64,000 nt of DNA from Clitoria ternatea (lineage: Eukaryota > Streptophyta > Magnoliopsida > Fabales > Fabaceae), in contig CM075674.1 of the NCBI GenBank assembly GCA_037962975.1, positions 87,684,501 to 87,748,500 of the forward strand, in the 5' to 3' direction. The position numbers were made by a program, and so were the translations under genes. This document shows, piece by piece, positions 32,201-45,860 of the stretch. Each line of letters opens with the position of its first letter. The first letter of the stretch is position 1. The notes under the pieces were generated by a model. That model was not told the DNA's origin, did not search any database, and saw only the letters and a program-made list of their open reading frames with translations.

Positions 32201-33944
32201 TTCGGTTTTCTTTCTCATATGCTAATCACAGGTTTATTATTCTCGTTACGCAATGAATCAAAGAAAGAAAGGTTACTATAATGAGCATTGTGCTAATTGC
32301 ACTTGTGGTGCGTTTTTGGAGGACAACAAAAAGGTGTAATAAAAATTAATGGAAAAAAAAAAGTATGAGAAAAAAAAAAGTTATAATAACTTATTTGAAT
32401 ATTTAGATTAGGTCTTTTTCAGTTCATATCAATATATGTGAATATACATACATATTGGATGTATGTCTAACAAGTTTTTTTATTAAAATATGTTATTTGA
32501 GACAATATTTTTTATTAGGATATTACATGTCAAACTTATTACATCATTAACAATTTCTGAAATGAAAAAATATATTACATGGTCATCGTTACTTTTGTAC
32601 ACTTTTTTCTTGTATATATAAACCTCGTAAATGTCAATGATCTATTTTCTTGCTTTCATGATTGTTTTTAATGCTTACATTGATATTTTTGCTCCAATAC
32701 CTACTAAATTGAGCATGAGGTGCTTTAGGGCTAACCTCTTTTTGCATTCTAGCATGTACATATATCACACCTGATCTGAACCGGTGGAGCATCTTTAAAC
32801 CAATTTACGCACACAACAAAACACACCATCAACATTTGGTTCCAATATTAGCCTAATTAATAATGCCATTTGTATAAAAAAAGAATGAGAAAACATCTTA
32901 TTATCTTAAATTATAAATATAGTCCTAGCAAAGTGCGAGAAGTATAACATGGTATAAATCAAATATTGTAATAATCATTTCAATATAGGCATGTAATATG
33001 CTACTCATACTTATACCTGTGGTAAGGGATCAAATACCCACGAGTATTTATAATGTTTAATATTTTTAATAATTATAATAATAAAAAATATTATGTAATG
33101 CAATAAATATAACATTATTTTGCTATAAAATAATATAAATTAGAATTGTATAACAATTACAACTTCCTATATTAAAAATGTTATCATGGAACAATAATTA
33201 AAACATATCTGATCATAAAATATTAAAATCTCTTAATATGTATCTATATATAATTTAATTTAATAAAAAAATAAATATAAGATGCTTATGTGAGTAGCTA
33301 TGAAGCGGGTGGTAAAATATGGATATTCATTGTTGCTATACTTGTTGGTACGATTTGTCACCTTACTATACTTATTTTCCTATTACATGTGGACAGAATC
33401 ATCTAAATAGACAAATTTTCAATGCTTTCCTATAGTTTTTTTATATAAAACAAACGAAGGGTTGGACTTAAAGTTTGTGAAAAAAACATTCATTTTAATT
33501 CTTCATATAGAAATTATGATTTTAGCATATGATATTGTTTGTCTTTAATTATATTCCTAACTTCAAAATTTACCATTTTAGTCCATAAAGTACTTATTAT
33601 CCACAAATTATATCATTACGTTAATAACAGTGATGAACTATTCACATTTCAGAGTTTTAAGTGCACCTTCTCAATTACATAAACCATCACTAATTATGTT
33701 AAAAAAAACTTATTTAGCGCCCTCATATATTATATGTTTGAACCCACTCCAATTGTTGGCCCATGTTTATAGGTTTCACTTTGATAAAGTTACCCTAACT
33801 TATCTTTAATAATTTTTCTATTTCATAAAATTACTTTTAGCTTCTTTATTATTTTATGACTAAAATATATGTTTGGTCTTTTACAATTATTTTATGTTTC
33901 TATTTGGTCCTAAATATATTTTTTTTTCAATTTGGACCTTTATA
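32201..33944. other. AT-rich intergenic DNA upstream of PTP1
   Basis: No gene is seen. 33005-33380 may be a decayed MITE: ctcatacttatacc near the left end and the roughly inverse ggttggt..gtatagcaa type text near 33345. The pairing is weak. Confidence 0.35.
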
Positions 33945-33952
33945 CTTTAAAT
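33945..33952. repeat. Imperfect 8-bp target-site duplication of the large hAT-like element
   Basis: CTTTAAAT on the left against CTTAAATT at 38577-38584 on the right; they match with one shift. An 8-bp duplication is the hAT hallmark. Confidence 0.55.
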
Positions 33953-34620
33953 TAGAGGCGTCAAAATAGGTTGCAACCCGTGAGCCAACCCGGCTCGAGG
34001 TGGGTTTTAAGTGAGCCAAGTTGAAAAAATGGCTTATTTTCGAAGCGAAACTCTTTCTGACTCGGCCCACTAAACCCGGCTCACTGTGAGCCAAACTCGT
34101 AGTGGCGCCCTTAATTCGATAAATAATATTAAATATATTATTATTTAGATATTAACAGTGATGATAAATTTTTATTTTCTTTGTGATTTAAATAATCATT
34201 GGAAGAAGAGCACCACAAATAAAAACTTTAACAATTAACCTCAGACCTTTTAAAGACCTATATCATATATGACGATATAAGAAAGTAAGTAGTTTAAGCA
34301 AACATCTACTCAGGGAAATCAATTACACAAACACCATACAAGTGTTTGCGGAACATGTAAGTTAATTCAGAGCAAGAGTAGATATGAGAAATGATCCAAG
34401 TAAGCACAAGGTGATTGCCAAAATTTAATGAAAACATGTATATACGTCTATACAAACATCCCATGATTGGAAGTATACGCATTTGATTAAGGAAAATATG
34501 TCAAAGAGGTGTACAACAAGTATTCAAGGATAAAGGATTGAAGTACATGGCGTAGGGAACCAAAGAGTATAAGACCATGACAAGAAAAGTTCATTTTTAG
34601 TCTTAGAAAATAGGGGGACG

Positions 34621-37600
34621 TGTCATAAATATCACCTATTAATCCCAAATTGAAAATCATAAAAAGTTGGGTTCAAACCTCTCTTAAATTTGAGTTTTAT
34701 ATTGCAGTAGGTTTGGTGTTTTACACCTAATGAGAGTTACAAACTCCAATTAAGGTAATTCCAATTTTTACGCCTCCATAACATAATTATCTACAATTGT
34801 TATGAAGAAGTCAGAGGTCAAAAATGTCATTAAGGTTCCCAAAAGAGCCAAAAATGGCAAAAGAAAAATAGCAGTAAAAAAATATGACACTGGTTATTCC
34901 ACTGGTAGTGGGAAATTCCCACTGGCCGTGGAACCCACTGACTTTACCACCCAAAATTTCCAAGTTTTGAGATAGAATGATCCACAGGCTGTGGACCACA
35001 CCTTGTTACTCAAAAATCTATTTTTCAAAGGGCCATGCATTGGCACTCGGAACCTTAAACTTTCTTAAACATTTTTTACACAAAACAAGCATTCATTTTC
35101 ATGGCATTTGACCTAGAATCAAATCTAAACATCTAGGCTTTCTATACATCGTTTATTGCATAAAATTAAATCATCAAGCATGCATTAAGCATGAATCACT
35201 GTCAATACATATACATGCACAAAGAAATCCATGTCCAACATTATTTCATACTTACAATTCATCAATTCCTTATTGACATAAATATCATCACCATCATAAT
35301 GGCATCCAAATACATTTGTCCAAGCATCATACAGTTTTAGATACAAAAAGAATGACCAATATGCATTACCAAAAGAATAAAGATGTGATCATCAAAATAA
35401 TATCAACATCACTATTCATTCACATTTCCATCTACGCATCCACAAAGTCAATAATTATTAATATTGCCGGCCAACGCATTCCTTTATAACTAATTACCTT
35501 CTCTAAAAGCTTTGATTCAAAACATAGTCTCATCCCATGACAATCCTGCATCACAATGCTGAAAAGAGACAACTTGGGAAAGTGAGTTATACATTCAAAA
35601 TGATGAATTCGAATACATTGTGATCATGTGTACATGCATATAAACAACATGTGTGCTTTGCAATATAATCATCAATTTATCACTAAGCCTTCATCAAGAT
35701 ATCATCTTAGGCATACAAGTCTCATTATTTACCACTCATAGCAAGTACATACACATACACATTCACAATTGCCCTTCATCATCATCAGCCATCACATGTC
35801 AAGTGATCGCAACCACATATAATATAATATGTCATGCATGCCATGAATGCAAGAATGAACATGTTAGCCTCAGCTTTTCAAGAATTTCTCAACCTCTCAC
35901 TTAGGGGTATATTTTACACTTAACATTACATATAGTAGCACATAACCAATTATAGTACTCTTCAAGGCATACAACTTGTCACGTAATCTCTAAGGCATCA
36001 ATTCATATTGTTCACAATATAATAGCCAAGGAGTCTCATCAATATCAATCCACACATTGAAATCAAGAAGACATATCAACAAGTATACTTCAAATATATA
36101 ACATCAATATATTTATGAATCTAAAATTAAATCATCAACAAGATTCAATCTCATATAACTTCACAATAGGAAGTAGCACATCCATTCATAATAAATATGG
36201 AAGTATGCACCAACATATACATTGTCAACATTCTTAATGGATTTAAATTTCAATTATCTTGCCATTGTTTCAAGTTTTAGTGTGACATTCACAATCTCTT
36301 TAATCATCTTAATTTTTCAACATCATTTCTAATTCACTAATTGGCAACAAACACAATGGCATTCAATTATTGTCTCGATATTTTTATCATCACTCATGGG
36401 TGTGTCACACAACCACATTATTCAATTCTTATCATCAATTATCATATCTCATCAATAATGGTGAAACACACATAGTTTTCACAATATGACATAGACACAC
36501 ACTTTACCAAAATCTCAAGTCACTATCAATCACCATTAAGGACATACCTTATATTCTAAATACAATCACATATTTGCCAAGCACGTCATCATATCAATCA
36601 TCATATCATTCCGACATAACTATAGCAAGGCAAACATGAGCAACATAACATACATTAATCATCAATTATTCAAATCATACATTTAGAATATAAACTCCTC
36701 TCATACCTCAAGAGAAGTAATCTGAGCGATTCGACGGTCCCGCCTCATCGTTCGGAATAGGTCATACATTAACATATATATGAATCTCAATCAATTGGTC
36801 ATTCAAGGCATCACCACAAATTCTAAATATTCAATATTACATTATAGACTCAACAATATGCCTTAGACATGTTATAAACACCATCTTCTCAACCTCATTA
36901 GGTTTTGGGAATTCTTTCCCATTAGTTAAGATTTTATATTTTCAAGGTGCGTTAAACATACCCAACACTTAACCATGCCAACTCCAACATTATTCATTTC
37001 ACTCCATTACAAAATTGCCTCTTAAACCCTAATATACATCATTCCAATCTCTTTCATGGTAATATAATACTTCAACCTCAATCTTAATCCCAATTACCAA
37101 TACTTGAACATTGTTCCACAACTATCAATGCCTATAATTAATACGAATCACATTAAAACTTATTTCTTCATACAAAATCACTTAAATGAAAATTAATCAC
37201 ATTTTTTTCAAAGTGTTACCAAAAGCCCTAAATTCACCAATCTTAGGGTTTTCACTTAAATTGGCAAATATCAATTCCAACCATTTCTTTGTATCATTTA
37301 AGCATCTTCAAGACAACTACATCATATCCATACCATCATCAGTAACAAAATTTCTAATGGTCATCTACCCTAGGGTTTAGGTTCCATATGTATTTTTTCA
37401 TCAAAACAACACTTAAACTTGCATTATAATACTTCAATAACCTCAAAACCACCAAGATAAGCCATGGGTATTATGAAATCTTACCTGTTCTCCAAGCATA
37501 ATGAAGAACATGAAAATGAGAGGGAAAGAAGATGAGACAGCCAAAAATTGGATCCAATGTGCCTTTAATGCCTCATGAACCCATGGAAACCCAAACTTTT

Positions 37601-38214
37601 GAGTGAAAATGGCTAATGGAGGTGTAGAGGTGGTGGACGATTTTTGGCTTCTAGAGAGGACGAAGAAGATGAAAAAATGAAGGTGAATAGAGAAAATGGA
37701 GAAAACCAACAAAAATTGAGAGATGGAAGGAAAGAGAAATTGTCAAAACTGGGTATTACCCAGTAGTTAAAAGGATGCACCTTTTTACTTTTACCAACGG
37801 TCAACAATTCCCTTTATCCAATGGGTAAAAAAAGAGTAAATGAGAGTAGGAAAATATACACGGTGATGAGAAGAGGAGAAAATGGATTTTGCAATTTCTT
37901 TTATTTCTATTCCGCTCGTATTTTATTAACATATGTCATGTCCGTATAAATATCTCTTCAATACCAAAAATTATTTTAATCATACCACCATAACCACACT
38001 AAATTCCTCAATATTTTAGACCCATCAAATATCCAATTTGACTTAATGGGTCCTACACCATTTGTTAAATTGCCTGGTTTTAGTAAATTTTCATTTACTG
38101 TTAAATCACAATTTAGTGTCTAATTAATTTTCCCACGTATGTTGGACCATAAATAGTTAATTATCATCATCTAATAAATTTATTTCTCTAAAATTTAGAA
38201 TATTACGCATGACA
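34621..38214. repeat. Possible long LTR nested in the hAT-like element
   Basis: Ends TGTCAT (34621) and ATGACA (38214) form a 6-bp inverted pair. A purine tract (aaaataggggga) sits directly before the left end, like the polypurine tract before a 3' LTR. If so, 34205-34620 is a stub of internal sequence. No TSD can be shown and no domain is present, so this is tentative. The orientation is uncertain. Confidence 0.35.
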
Positions 38215-38218
38215 GTAT

Positions 38219-38310
38219 AAAATTATTATATGATATAATATAATATTTATATGTTGTATATTCATAATAATAAAATTATTATATGATATAATATAATATT
38301 TTTATAGAAT
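38219..38310. repeat. Short direct duplication in the right hAT arm
   Basis: A 30-bp AT-rich block starting aaaattattatatgat occurs twice, near 38219 and 38271, about 52 bp apart. Confidence 0.6.
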
Positions 38311-38584
38311 TTGATATTGGAATATGAGTAAAATAAAAAATATATTTTTTCTATTTTTAAAAATATTTTTGGTGTTTTCTATTTTTATTTGATTTTTAAT
38401 TTTTTAAAAGGTGGGCCAACCAATGAGCCACCCGATGGGTTGGTGGGTTGGGCCGGGTTGAGAAAAGTGGCTTACTCAAGAAAGCAAGCCGGGTTGGGTT
38501 GGGTTAAGTTATAAAAATTTTCAACCAGTGGTGGGCCAACCCATGTGGGTCGGGTTGGCCCGTTTTGACAACTCTACTTAAATT

Positions 38585-39964
38585 GTGTATCAAAGTTTTT
38601 ATCTTGATTAACTTTGTTAAAAAAAGACTAGTAGAACCCGCTTATGTGTTATGTCTAGTTAACAAGTGTTAGTCTGACAAGGCAGTGATGTGTCTTTTTT
38701 ATGAAATAGATTTGTCAAGGGATAAATTGGAATTAGGGAAAAGAGATCTAGGATTTATATATCCTTTTTCTTCATTTATGTTAGTTGCATCTCTAAATTT
38801 TTTACCTTCTTCATTTGTTTAGTTGCACATCTTCCTTCTTCAGCTCCGTCTTCATCTGTATAGTTTCTCACATTTTCTTTTAGAGCATTTTGGTATGGAT
38901 TCCTAGGGGTCATCCTTGATGAGTTAAACTAGATCTAGTGAGGTTGGAGTTCTAATTTGTGAATGTTTTTTATGCATTACAAAGATACCTCAAAATTTTA
39001 GTAGGTGCTTTTGGGGCTATAAAAAAGCATAGGGTATAACAAATCCTAAGTGTTTTAAGTTATTTATTCTTAAAATATTGGTTTTGGTTTTAATATGTTT
39101 GTCAGTAGTGATGGTATCCTTTTCTTCAATTTCACGATGGTGATGGCTGTGATTTTTTTAATGGCATGAAGTAAGGGCCATGGTTGACAAAGACATGATC
39201 ATACTATGATTGAGAAAGAGACTAGTTTCATGCAAGGAGCACTAAAGAAGCAAACCAAGATGAAGAAAATTTTGGTTGTTATCTTGGGTGTTAGCTTTGT
39301 TGTGGATGTTTGGTTTATGTTTATGGTGTTGTTTGTTAGTGGAGGTAATAGAGGACGAGCATTAAATTAATGAGTATGGGTACAAATTTTGTTCATGCTA
39401 TTGCTTGTTGTGGGTTTAACAATATTTATGTCCATGTATTTTCCCTTACTTAAACTAATGGAATTATCTTACCATTGGGTTATTTACAAGTGTAATTATC
39501 CTATCCCAATTTGATGATGATAAAGGCATAGTCACAATAAATGCATGATGATAAAAAAAATGTCATAAAAAAGACACCTAAAAATATAGCATGAAGTTGT
39601 CAGTATAAAATCAACTTGTCATTATATTGTAAATAATGTAAAATAGCACATAAGTGGTTCCAAAATCGCAAACAACAAACATCAAGAGAATAATTCCTCG
39701 GTTTCAACTAAAATAGTAAAAATGAAAGTAATTAATCCTTGCTTCTAACCAAAATCTAACTGACTTTACTAAATCGATAACTTAAGTTTTAATAGAATAA
39801 TGAACATTAAACATGAAAAGACCAAATTGCCCTTAATGATATAAGATAAAAAACCATTCTCTTATTCCTCCATTGGTTCACGCATGAGAAAGTGAGGCCA
39901 GATGTTGTTTCTTCTTTCCTTCTATTATCGTGTGTTCATGCTTTAAATTACGAGTCCTCTTCAC
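38585..39964. other. Intergenic DNA without a recognised gene
   Basis: No coding is supported. 38600-38720 has the look of a common dispersed repeat (tagttaacaagtgttag..), with no ends found. Confidence 0.35.
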
Positions 39965-42494
39965 ATTAAAACTTGAAATTGATCATGTTTTCAGAGTCAA
40001 GACAACGAGGTGACTCTATATGCATCTTTAATTTTAGGTTTTCTCTCTCCCTTTTATTTTCTCTCTCTAGCCAAAAATGGCTTTTCATGGACGGGGAGGT
40101 TCCATTTTTGGGCTCTCCTTGCACATTAAAGCTTAAATATGGCTTTTGGGACAATGGGTCTTCAATTCGCGTTTTCCCCTTCTCCTCTCTCTTGGTCGAA
40201 TTGAATACATGCATGAGAGGGTTCCAATTTTCATTTCTATGGTAATGCGGAGCTTGATTAAGGTTCTAGAAATAATGGGTATTGTTAATAGCTAATGGGT
40301 TATTCGTTTTGATGTCCGTATATGTCAGAACGGGTTTCGAAGGATCGTTAAGTGAAGTGGGTGTCGAAACCGGAAGTGGAGTGAAGCATTATCGAGCTAT
40401 GGAGTGTGATTGACATTTGAAATAACTAACCGAAGCTTGGAATCGAGGTTAAGGTTAATGTAAAAATTTATTTACGTTGTTTGGTGCACAGGAAAAGGGT
40501 AAATTATAGATGTTATTAGTTGACTTGATTAAAATAATAATTTCAATGATGACTAATTAAAGAAGATTAATGTATTGAACTGATAAAGGAAAAAGTAAAT
40601 ATGAAAAGTGAATAATAGCAGGGTCAAGTTTTATGAAATATAAGTGGTTGCGAATATTTGAAATTACGACTGATAAATGAATTAATAAATTGATACCTAA
40701 TTGATTGATAGGGTTATGGAGAATTGAAAAGCTAAAAGGTACTTTTGTGGTGAGTACAATAAGGTTGAAAGTAATTGGAGATAGTAAAAATGTGTAAATA
40801 TATGAATTATCTTAATAAAAGAATGAAATTGTGGGAGCTGATGTGGATTTGAAATTTGTAGCGTATGAGTTGGATAAGGATGATTGTGGTAGGTTTTAAC
40901 CTTGAATTATGTCATTAAGAGAATAAACTTGTAAATTATATGAAAAGAGTAGGATATGTTAAAATACTGAATTCAGTGTAAATGTGTAAAGGCCAATATA
41001 TGTAATGTTAATTATATGTAATTGAATGATATTGACGAATAAGGACTTGATTGATGATGTAGATACATTGATACTGCAATACAATTGGTTTGAGCAATGT
41101 GAGTAATAACAAGAAATACTAAATGTGTGAGAATGCTGAGAATTGATAAAATGAAGATTGATTATATTGCGATGTCTAAGTGATGATGATTATGATTATG
41201 TGTAAAATTGTGAAATTTTATTATTCTATTGAGTAACCTGTTGATACGAGATGATGAAGCGAAATGATGCTAAATTGTTATTGAATTGTTAAAGGACATG
41301 ATGAAGAATCGAGTAGATTGATGATTGTGAAAACCTATAACTTATGCTAACTATTTAGTAATGTATGTGCAATGAAGTTGTGTATTGATTTGTGATAATT
41401 ATGGTTACTATTCCTTAGCGGCTAGGAAAGATTTGATTGAGAACATATATTGTGGGTCAGGTCTGTGTGACCACCCCTTATCTAAATGATTGATGTTTTC
41501 ATGATTACTGATGGCTTGATGATATGAGGATTATTAATGGCACGAGATTGTGCTATAGGCCTGGTTTATGAGGTCTCCCTATTGTTTAAAAATTATTATT
41601 CAAAGGTGATTTATTTATATAAGGTGTTATGTTTGGGGCCTAGTTTATGTGGCCGCCCTGGTGATTGTTTATGGGCCGGGTTCATGGGGTATCAAGTAGG
41701 ACCCCTAGCTGAAGACTGATCCTTTTGTATCTGAATACTAGCGAGTCGTTATAATTGTTTGATAGTTAGTTGTGCCTTGCATGATTTGATCTTGTGATTA
41801 TATTGAATGATGTGTTGAAATGAATTGGGTTCAAAATGATGTATCTGTGAGACTTTAGATAGCCCGATGGGCTTGTGATGATAATATAATGGTGTGTGTT
41901 GATGATTTTGATATGATCAATTATTATGATTGTTGAATTATGTATATGGCTGAATTAGTATGGTAGGTGAAAACATGAAATGATGTTGATTTAACTTGAT
42001 GATGATCAGATATTAATTAAATAATGATGAGATTATGATGGTTAATTTGATGGTGAAATAATATTGAATTGATTTAGGAAATAATGTTAATTAATTGGAT
42101 GATAAGACTAAGGTTATTTTAACTTATGGCGAGATTGATGTTAGCTGAATTAACAATATTATATGAATTGATGAAAAGATTGACGTATTTGAACTAAAAT
42201 TAGTTATAGTGAAAAGAGAAGCATGATGATTGGAGTGGTATGTAAAGGTGTACTACTAAAAATAATACTTTAACTAGGAAAGTAGCTAAATTACGCTTTT
42301 CTTAGTGTATGTTTATTCATTTCTATGTTAATTCTTAAGTTCAGTTATTCATCCCCTTGTTGTGGTTTTTAGTGACTGGAAGCAGGTTGCTGATGGACAC
42401 CGCAGAAGCGAGCACTAAATGAGGTCACAGTAAAACCAATGCCAAGGAAGGAATGAAGTTAATGTAGTGTGATGGTGATTGTAATGGATTAGTT

Positions 42495-42497
42495 ATA

Positions 42498-42542
<45 letters not shown>

Positions 42543-42549
42543 CGTGTGA
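42495..42549. repeat. Compound (TA)n(TG)n microsatellite
   Basis: About 13 TA units are followed by about 13 TG units with one C interruption near the end. Confidence 0.9.
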
Positions 42550-43411
42550 TAGTTGACTTGATGGTGTATTTAGTTTCTACGCCTAGGCCATGAGGCGATA
42601 GTTGATGTTGATGATTGTGTTAAATGATTTGATGATAGAGTTGGCATATGAAAGTAAATTATGGATGAGGAATTCGTATGCATGAAATTTGTGATTGTAG
42701 ATGTTGGCATAGAGCCATTCTTGATTAGTGATTGATGCATGAATGTGATGAGCAGGTATTTGTGTATGTGTGTGAGTCACTTTTCAGTACAAATATGTAG
42801 CTGTGTGATGAATGGTAATGAAATTGATGATTTAATGATTGAGAAATAAAATTGTATTTTAGGTGAAGTAAATGGTAAAATTAGGAACTAAAAAGGCGAA
42901 ATGGAGGTTCAACGGGAATTTGAACCCTCGGAGGGAACCAATAGGTCCCTAATGTCATTTAGAACTTGTATGCATAGGCGTTGTGTGGTTTGGATTCCAT
43001 TTGGAGGCTTTTATGCATTGGTTTGGGTTAGTTTTGGTCAAATTTCATTTTAGCTCATAACTTCCTCATATGATGGAATTTTGACGAATGGACTGCACCT
43101 GCAGATCTGGAATGAGGAAAACATAGTATCCATGAAATTTGGTGTCATTTAGAGTTGAAATGAGCAACTTAGAGGTACTTAAAGTTGGAAAAGTATAGTT
43201 CAGGGACCAAAATGCAAAATCATGGTTTGTGGGTACTGCATTGGGCGTGTCCATGCCTAACCTGGTGTGCCTACGCCAGGTCCCTAACTTATGGTCCCCT
43301 ACGTGAGCGTACCAATACCTCACCAACATGTATACAATTGGTTCCTGGTCACGGTCTTGCATTGGCATGCTTACACATGTGTGTGTGGTGCTTAAGCTGG
43401 TATATGGTGTC

Positions 43412-43960
43412 TAGGGATGGAAATGGGCCAGGCCAGCCGTCGGGGGCCTATGGCTCGGCTCGTTTAAAGCCTACATAAGCCAGGCTTGTCGGGATAAAAG
43501 GCCAGGCTTAGGCTTTTAAAAAGGCCTTTTTAACTAACTAGGCCAGGCCACGGGCTTTCTGAAAAGCCTTTGAAGTCCAACAGGCCGGCCTATTTAATTA
43601 AATTAATTGTTAATTAGTTATATATATATAATATTTATAACATTAACTAATATATATATATATATATTACATATTTACAATTATATAATATAAATTAATA
43701 TTACAAGTTTACAATTAAAAAAATTAGGAGGGAATGGAACACAAATTTTTTTTAGGTTGGTTTTAGCATTTTAAAAGTTTCACTATAAACAGGCTTTTTA
43801 AACAGGCTTTTAAACAGGTCAGGCCTTCAAACAGGTCATAACAGACCTTAAAAAAAGGCCTATGACAGGCTAATAGGCCAGGCTCAGGCCTTGAAAATTT
43901 GATGTAGGCCAGGCTCAGGCCTTTCAAAGCCCGACCTGGCCTGGCCCATTTCCATCCCTA
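43412..43960. mobile_element. Non-autonomous hAT MITE with perfect TSD
   Basis: A 549-bp unit has matching 25-bp inverted ends (TAGGGATGGAAATGGGCCAG and its complement) flanked by the perfect 8-bp repeat ATGGTGTC (43404-43411 and 43961-43968). GGCC-rich arms (caggctt/aagcctg repeats) surround an AT core with a TA microsatellite. There is no coding. Perfect ends and TSD point to a fairly recent insertion. Confidence 0.92.
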
Positions 43961-44009
43961 ATGGTGTCTGACCCTGACGTACAAACGCTAGCGTGGGCGT
44001 TTATAATAA

Positions 44010-44115
44010 TAACAATAAATAGTAACAGTAAATAGTAATTTACTATTTGAACAGTGATTTACTATTCGTAATAGTGATTTACTATTGACATACTAATTTA
44101 CTATTTAGAATAGTA
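44010..44115. repeat. Degenerate tandem repeat of a tttactatt motif
   Basis: About five imperfect units of the type (g)atttactatt(n5-8)agt lie immediately before the LTR of element G. Confidence 0.6.
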
Positions 44116-44139
44116 ACTTAAAATAATATTATATCCAGT

Positions 44140-44877
44140 TGATCCGGTCTTGATACCGGTATCCGATCTACAAGACATATTTTAACGTCTTTATCAAGAC
44201 GTCAACGTGCTACCAGTGTCATCGGTATACATCCGGACTCTAATTCCGTATCAGGTGCTCTCCCTATACCGGTTGTCTAGGATAACACCATGACACCGGA
44301 TAACATATACGTCAGTATGCAGAAAACAGAAGGCATTGCTACAGGGACCAATCAATAATTCCCTACACTACAAGCCAAAATCTACTCACGGGAATGATCA
44401 ATTTGTCCCTTAATTCTAGCCTATACTCCCTACGCTCAATATAAAATAGCCACTTGACCCAATCATACTGGTAAGTGCGCAATAAAATAATAATTTAAGG
44501 CGTTATTAGAGGTTAGTGGTTCCCCACTAATGGATCCTCGAATATCGAGCCAATCAGGTATATGAACTCTCTTCATCAACGAAGGGAAGGATCTTTGACT
44601 CTATCTACTTACAATTACTCTCTGAAAACATTCCTCACTTGGAATATCACCACTGACTTGAGCGTCGGAGAATCTTTGCAGGTGACACCACCTTTCACCC
44701 ACATCAACGCGTAAGGACGGTGTGAAGGACCTCCAGGACACCTAATCCGCTCTCATCATACAGAGACATCAGATATATTAACCGGATACTCGTATAACCG
44801 GTCTTCAGAGAAGTAATCATCTACTATTTGTGACTGACCAGACACCGAATCTCTTGACCCCGGTTCAGGACAGATCA
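44140..44877 (+). repeat. 5' LTR of element G
   Basis: The 738-bp LTR runs from TGATCCGG to ..CAGATCA, directly before the primer-binding site. The ends TGATC/GATCA are inverted. The end is secure; the start is chosen from the inverted ends because no second LTR is available. Confidence 0.65.
44440..44447 (+). promoter_or_regulatory. TATA box in the LTR of element G
   Basis: TATAAAAT lies 300 bp into the LTR, a normal U3-R position. Confidence 0.5.
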
Positions 44878-44895
44878 TTGGCACGCCCAGTGGGA
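44878..44895 (+). promoter_or_regulatory. Primer-binding site of element G
   Basis: TTGGCACGCCCAGTGGGA directly follows the LTR, close to the ttggcgcccacnrtgggg type seen in Tat elements. The priming tRNA is not determined. Only about 50 bp of leader separates it from the gag ATG. Confidence 0.6.
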
Positions 44896-44942
44896 CACGA
44901 TAAAGTTATTCCCATATCCTGTGAAAGAACAAGTAATCATCA

Positions 44943-45860
44943 ATGGAAGGCGAGGCACATGATTTTGTGGAAAATCAACCTGAGAACAGGACCAACCCCA
45001 ACGTTTTCAGGAAGCTTAACTTCGATTCTCATGGGGGCAGCGCAAAGAAGATAGTAACAGTGTCTAATCCCGATCCTCGTGATGAGTTGATCAACCAACT
45101 CCAAAGAGAACTCGCAGAATTGCGAAGAGAGAGAAGACAGAGTGAGGACAAGGAGTCATCTCGCACAAGAGACACTCCCCATACAACCGATGGAGAAAAA
45201 TCCATAACTCTTCAATACTCAAACATCCCCACGTTTGAGGGGAGAGAACAGACCCACGATTCTGATGATGGAGCCGCTCGGGGAAAGAGAGAGCTAATTA
45301 CAGCACCCCCTGTAACTTACAAGCTCAAAGTTCCTTTTTCAAGGAGACTTATGAGTGTCCATATCCCCAAACATCTTCAAACCACTCAGCCACTCTCCAT
45401 TGGAAAGTATAATGGCGAAACTGATCCTACTAAGCATCTTGATGCTTACGTATTTGAAGCCATGTACTTAGGGGCTGATAAAGATGTGATGTGTCAAATG
45501 TTCCCACGGACATTATCAGAAGAGGCCCTCGGTTGGTTTAAAGGTTTACCTTCAGGATCCATAGATTCTTGGGCTGAAATGGAAGCTACTTTTGAAACTC
45601 ACTTTGTCATCTCTAGAGATGTTCCCAGGATATCTCATACTTTGGCTCAAATTAAGCAAGGCAAAAACGAAAGCTTAAAAGATTTCCTAAAGAGGTTCTA
45701 CAAGGAAGCATCCCTGGTTCCTAACCTAACAGAATCCATTAAGCTGCATATCGTTATCGAGGCACTGCAACCAGGATCAACCTTTGCTCTCTCATTAGCA
45801 AAAAGCCCGCCAACAACATTTGAGGAGTTTAGGAAAAAGCCTCAAAATATGTGGGTATAG
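44943..45860 (+). pseudogene. gag (N-terminal and capsid part) of element G
   Basis: A 305-residue open frame has a charged N-terminal coiled region (INQLQRELAELRRERRQ) and the conserved Tat gag core (IGKYNGETDPTKHLDAY, MFPRTLSEEALGWFKGLP, SWAEMEATFETHF). The usual QGKNESLKDFLKRF block is also present. The frame breaks at about 45840, where the continuing gag lies in another frame. The role is capsid formation. Confidence 0.88.

Larger units (their letters stand above)
33953..38576. mobile_element. Large hAT-like element with an LTR-like insertion
   Basis: The left end TAGAGGCGTCAAAAT and the right end (read inward) TAGAGTTGTCAAAAC are imperfect inverted repeats that extend into GGGTTGGCCC/CCAACCCG-rich arms (33955-34090 and 38410-38576). 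No hAT transposase is encoded, so it is non-autonomous. The AT-rich arms are separated by about 3.8 kb of different sequence at roughly 34205-38214, probably a nested insertion. Confidence 0.65.
39965..44139. repeat. Old LTR-like or other dispersed repeat sequence, boundaries unresolved
   Basis: No gene is supported across this 4.2 kb. The text alternates low-complexity gat/atg-rich stretches (40500-42350) with GC-richer blocks (41560-41710 and 43215-43400). Its style resembles long LTRs of plant gypsy elements and the insert at 34621-38214. A TA/TG microsatellite (42495-42549) and a hAT MITE (43412-43960) lie inside. It is cut at 44139 by element G. Confidence 0.35.

Noticed and set aside
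37443..37807. Minus-strand reading frames with a hydrophobic Phe/Ser-rich start, like a small secreted protein
   Set aside because: Low complexity, no homologous pattern recognised, and embedded in the LTR-like insert; T-rich untranslated text gives such frames by chance.
33953..38576. An autonomous hAT transposon with a hidden transposase
   Set aside because: No reading frame over 100 residues and no hAT dimerisation or DDE blocks were seen on either strand.
39973..40245. A 90-residue plus-strand frame with Phe/Ser-rich sequence
   Set aside because: An overlapping frame of similar length exists on the other strand and there is no domain. It is likely chance in CT-rich repeat DNA.
43185..43478. 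A 97-residue frame across the left edge of the hAT MITE
   Set aside because: It runs through the MITE end and its TSD, so it cannot be an ancestral gene.
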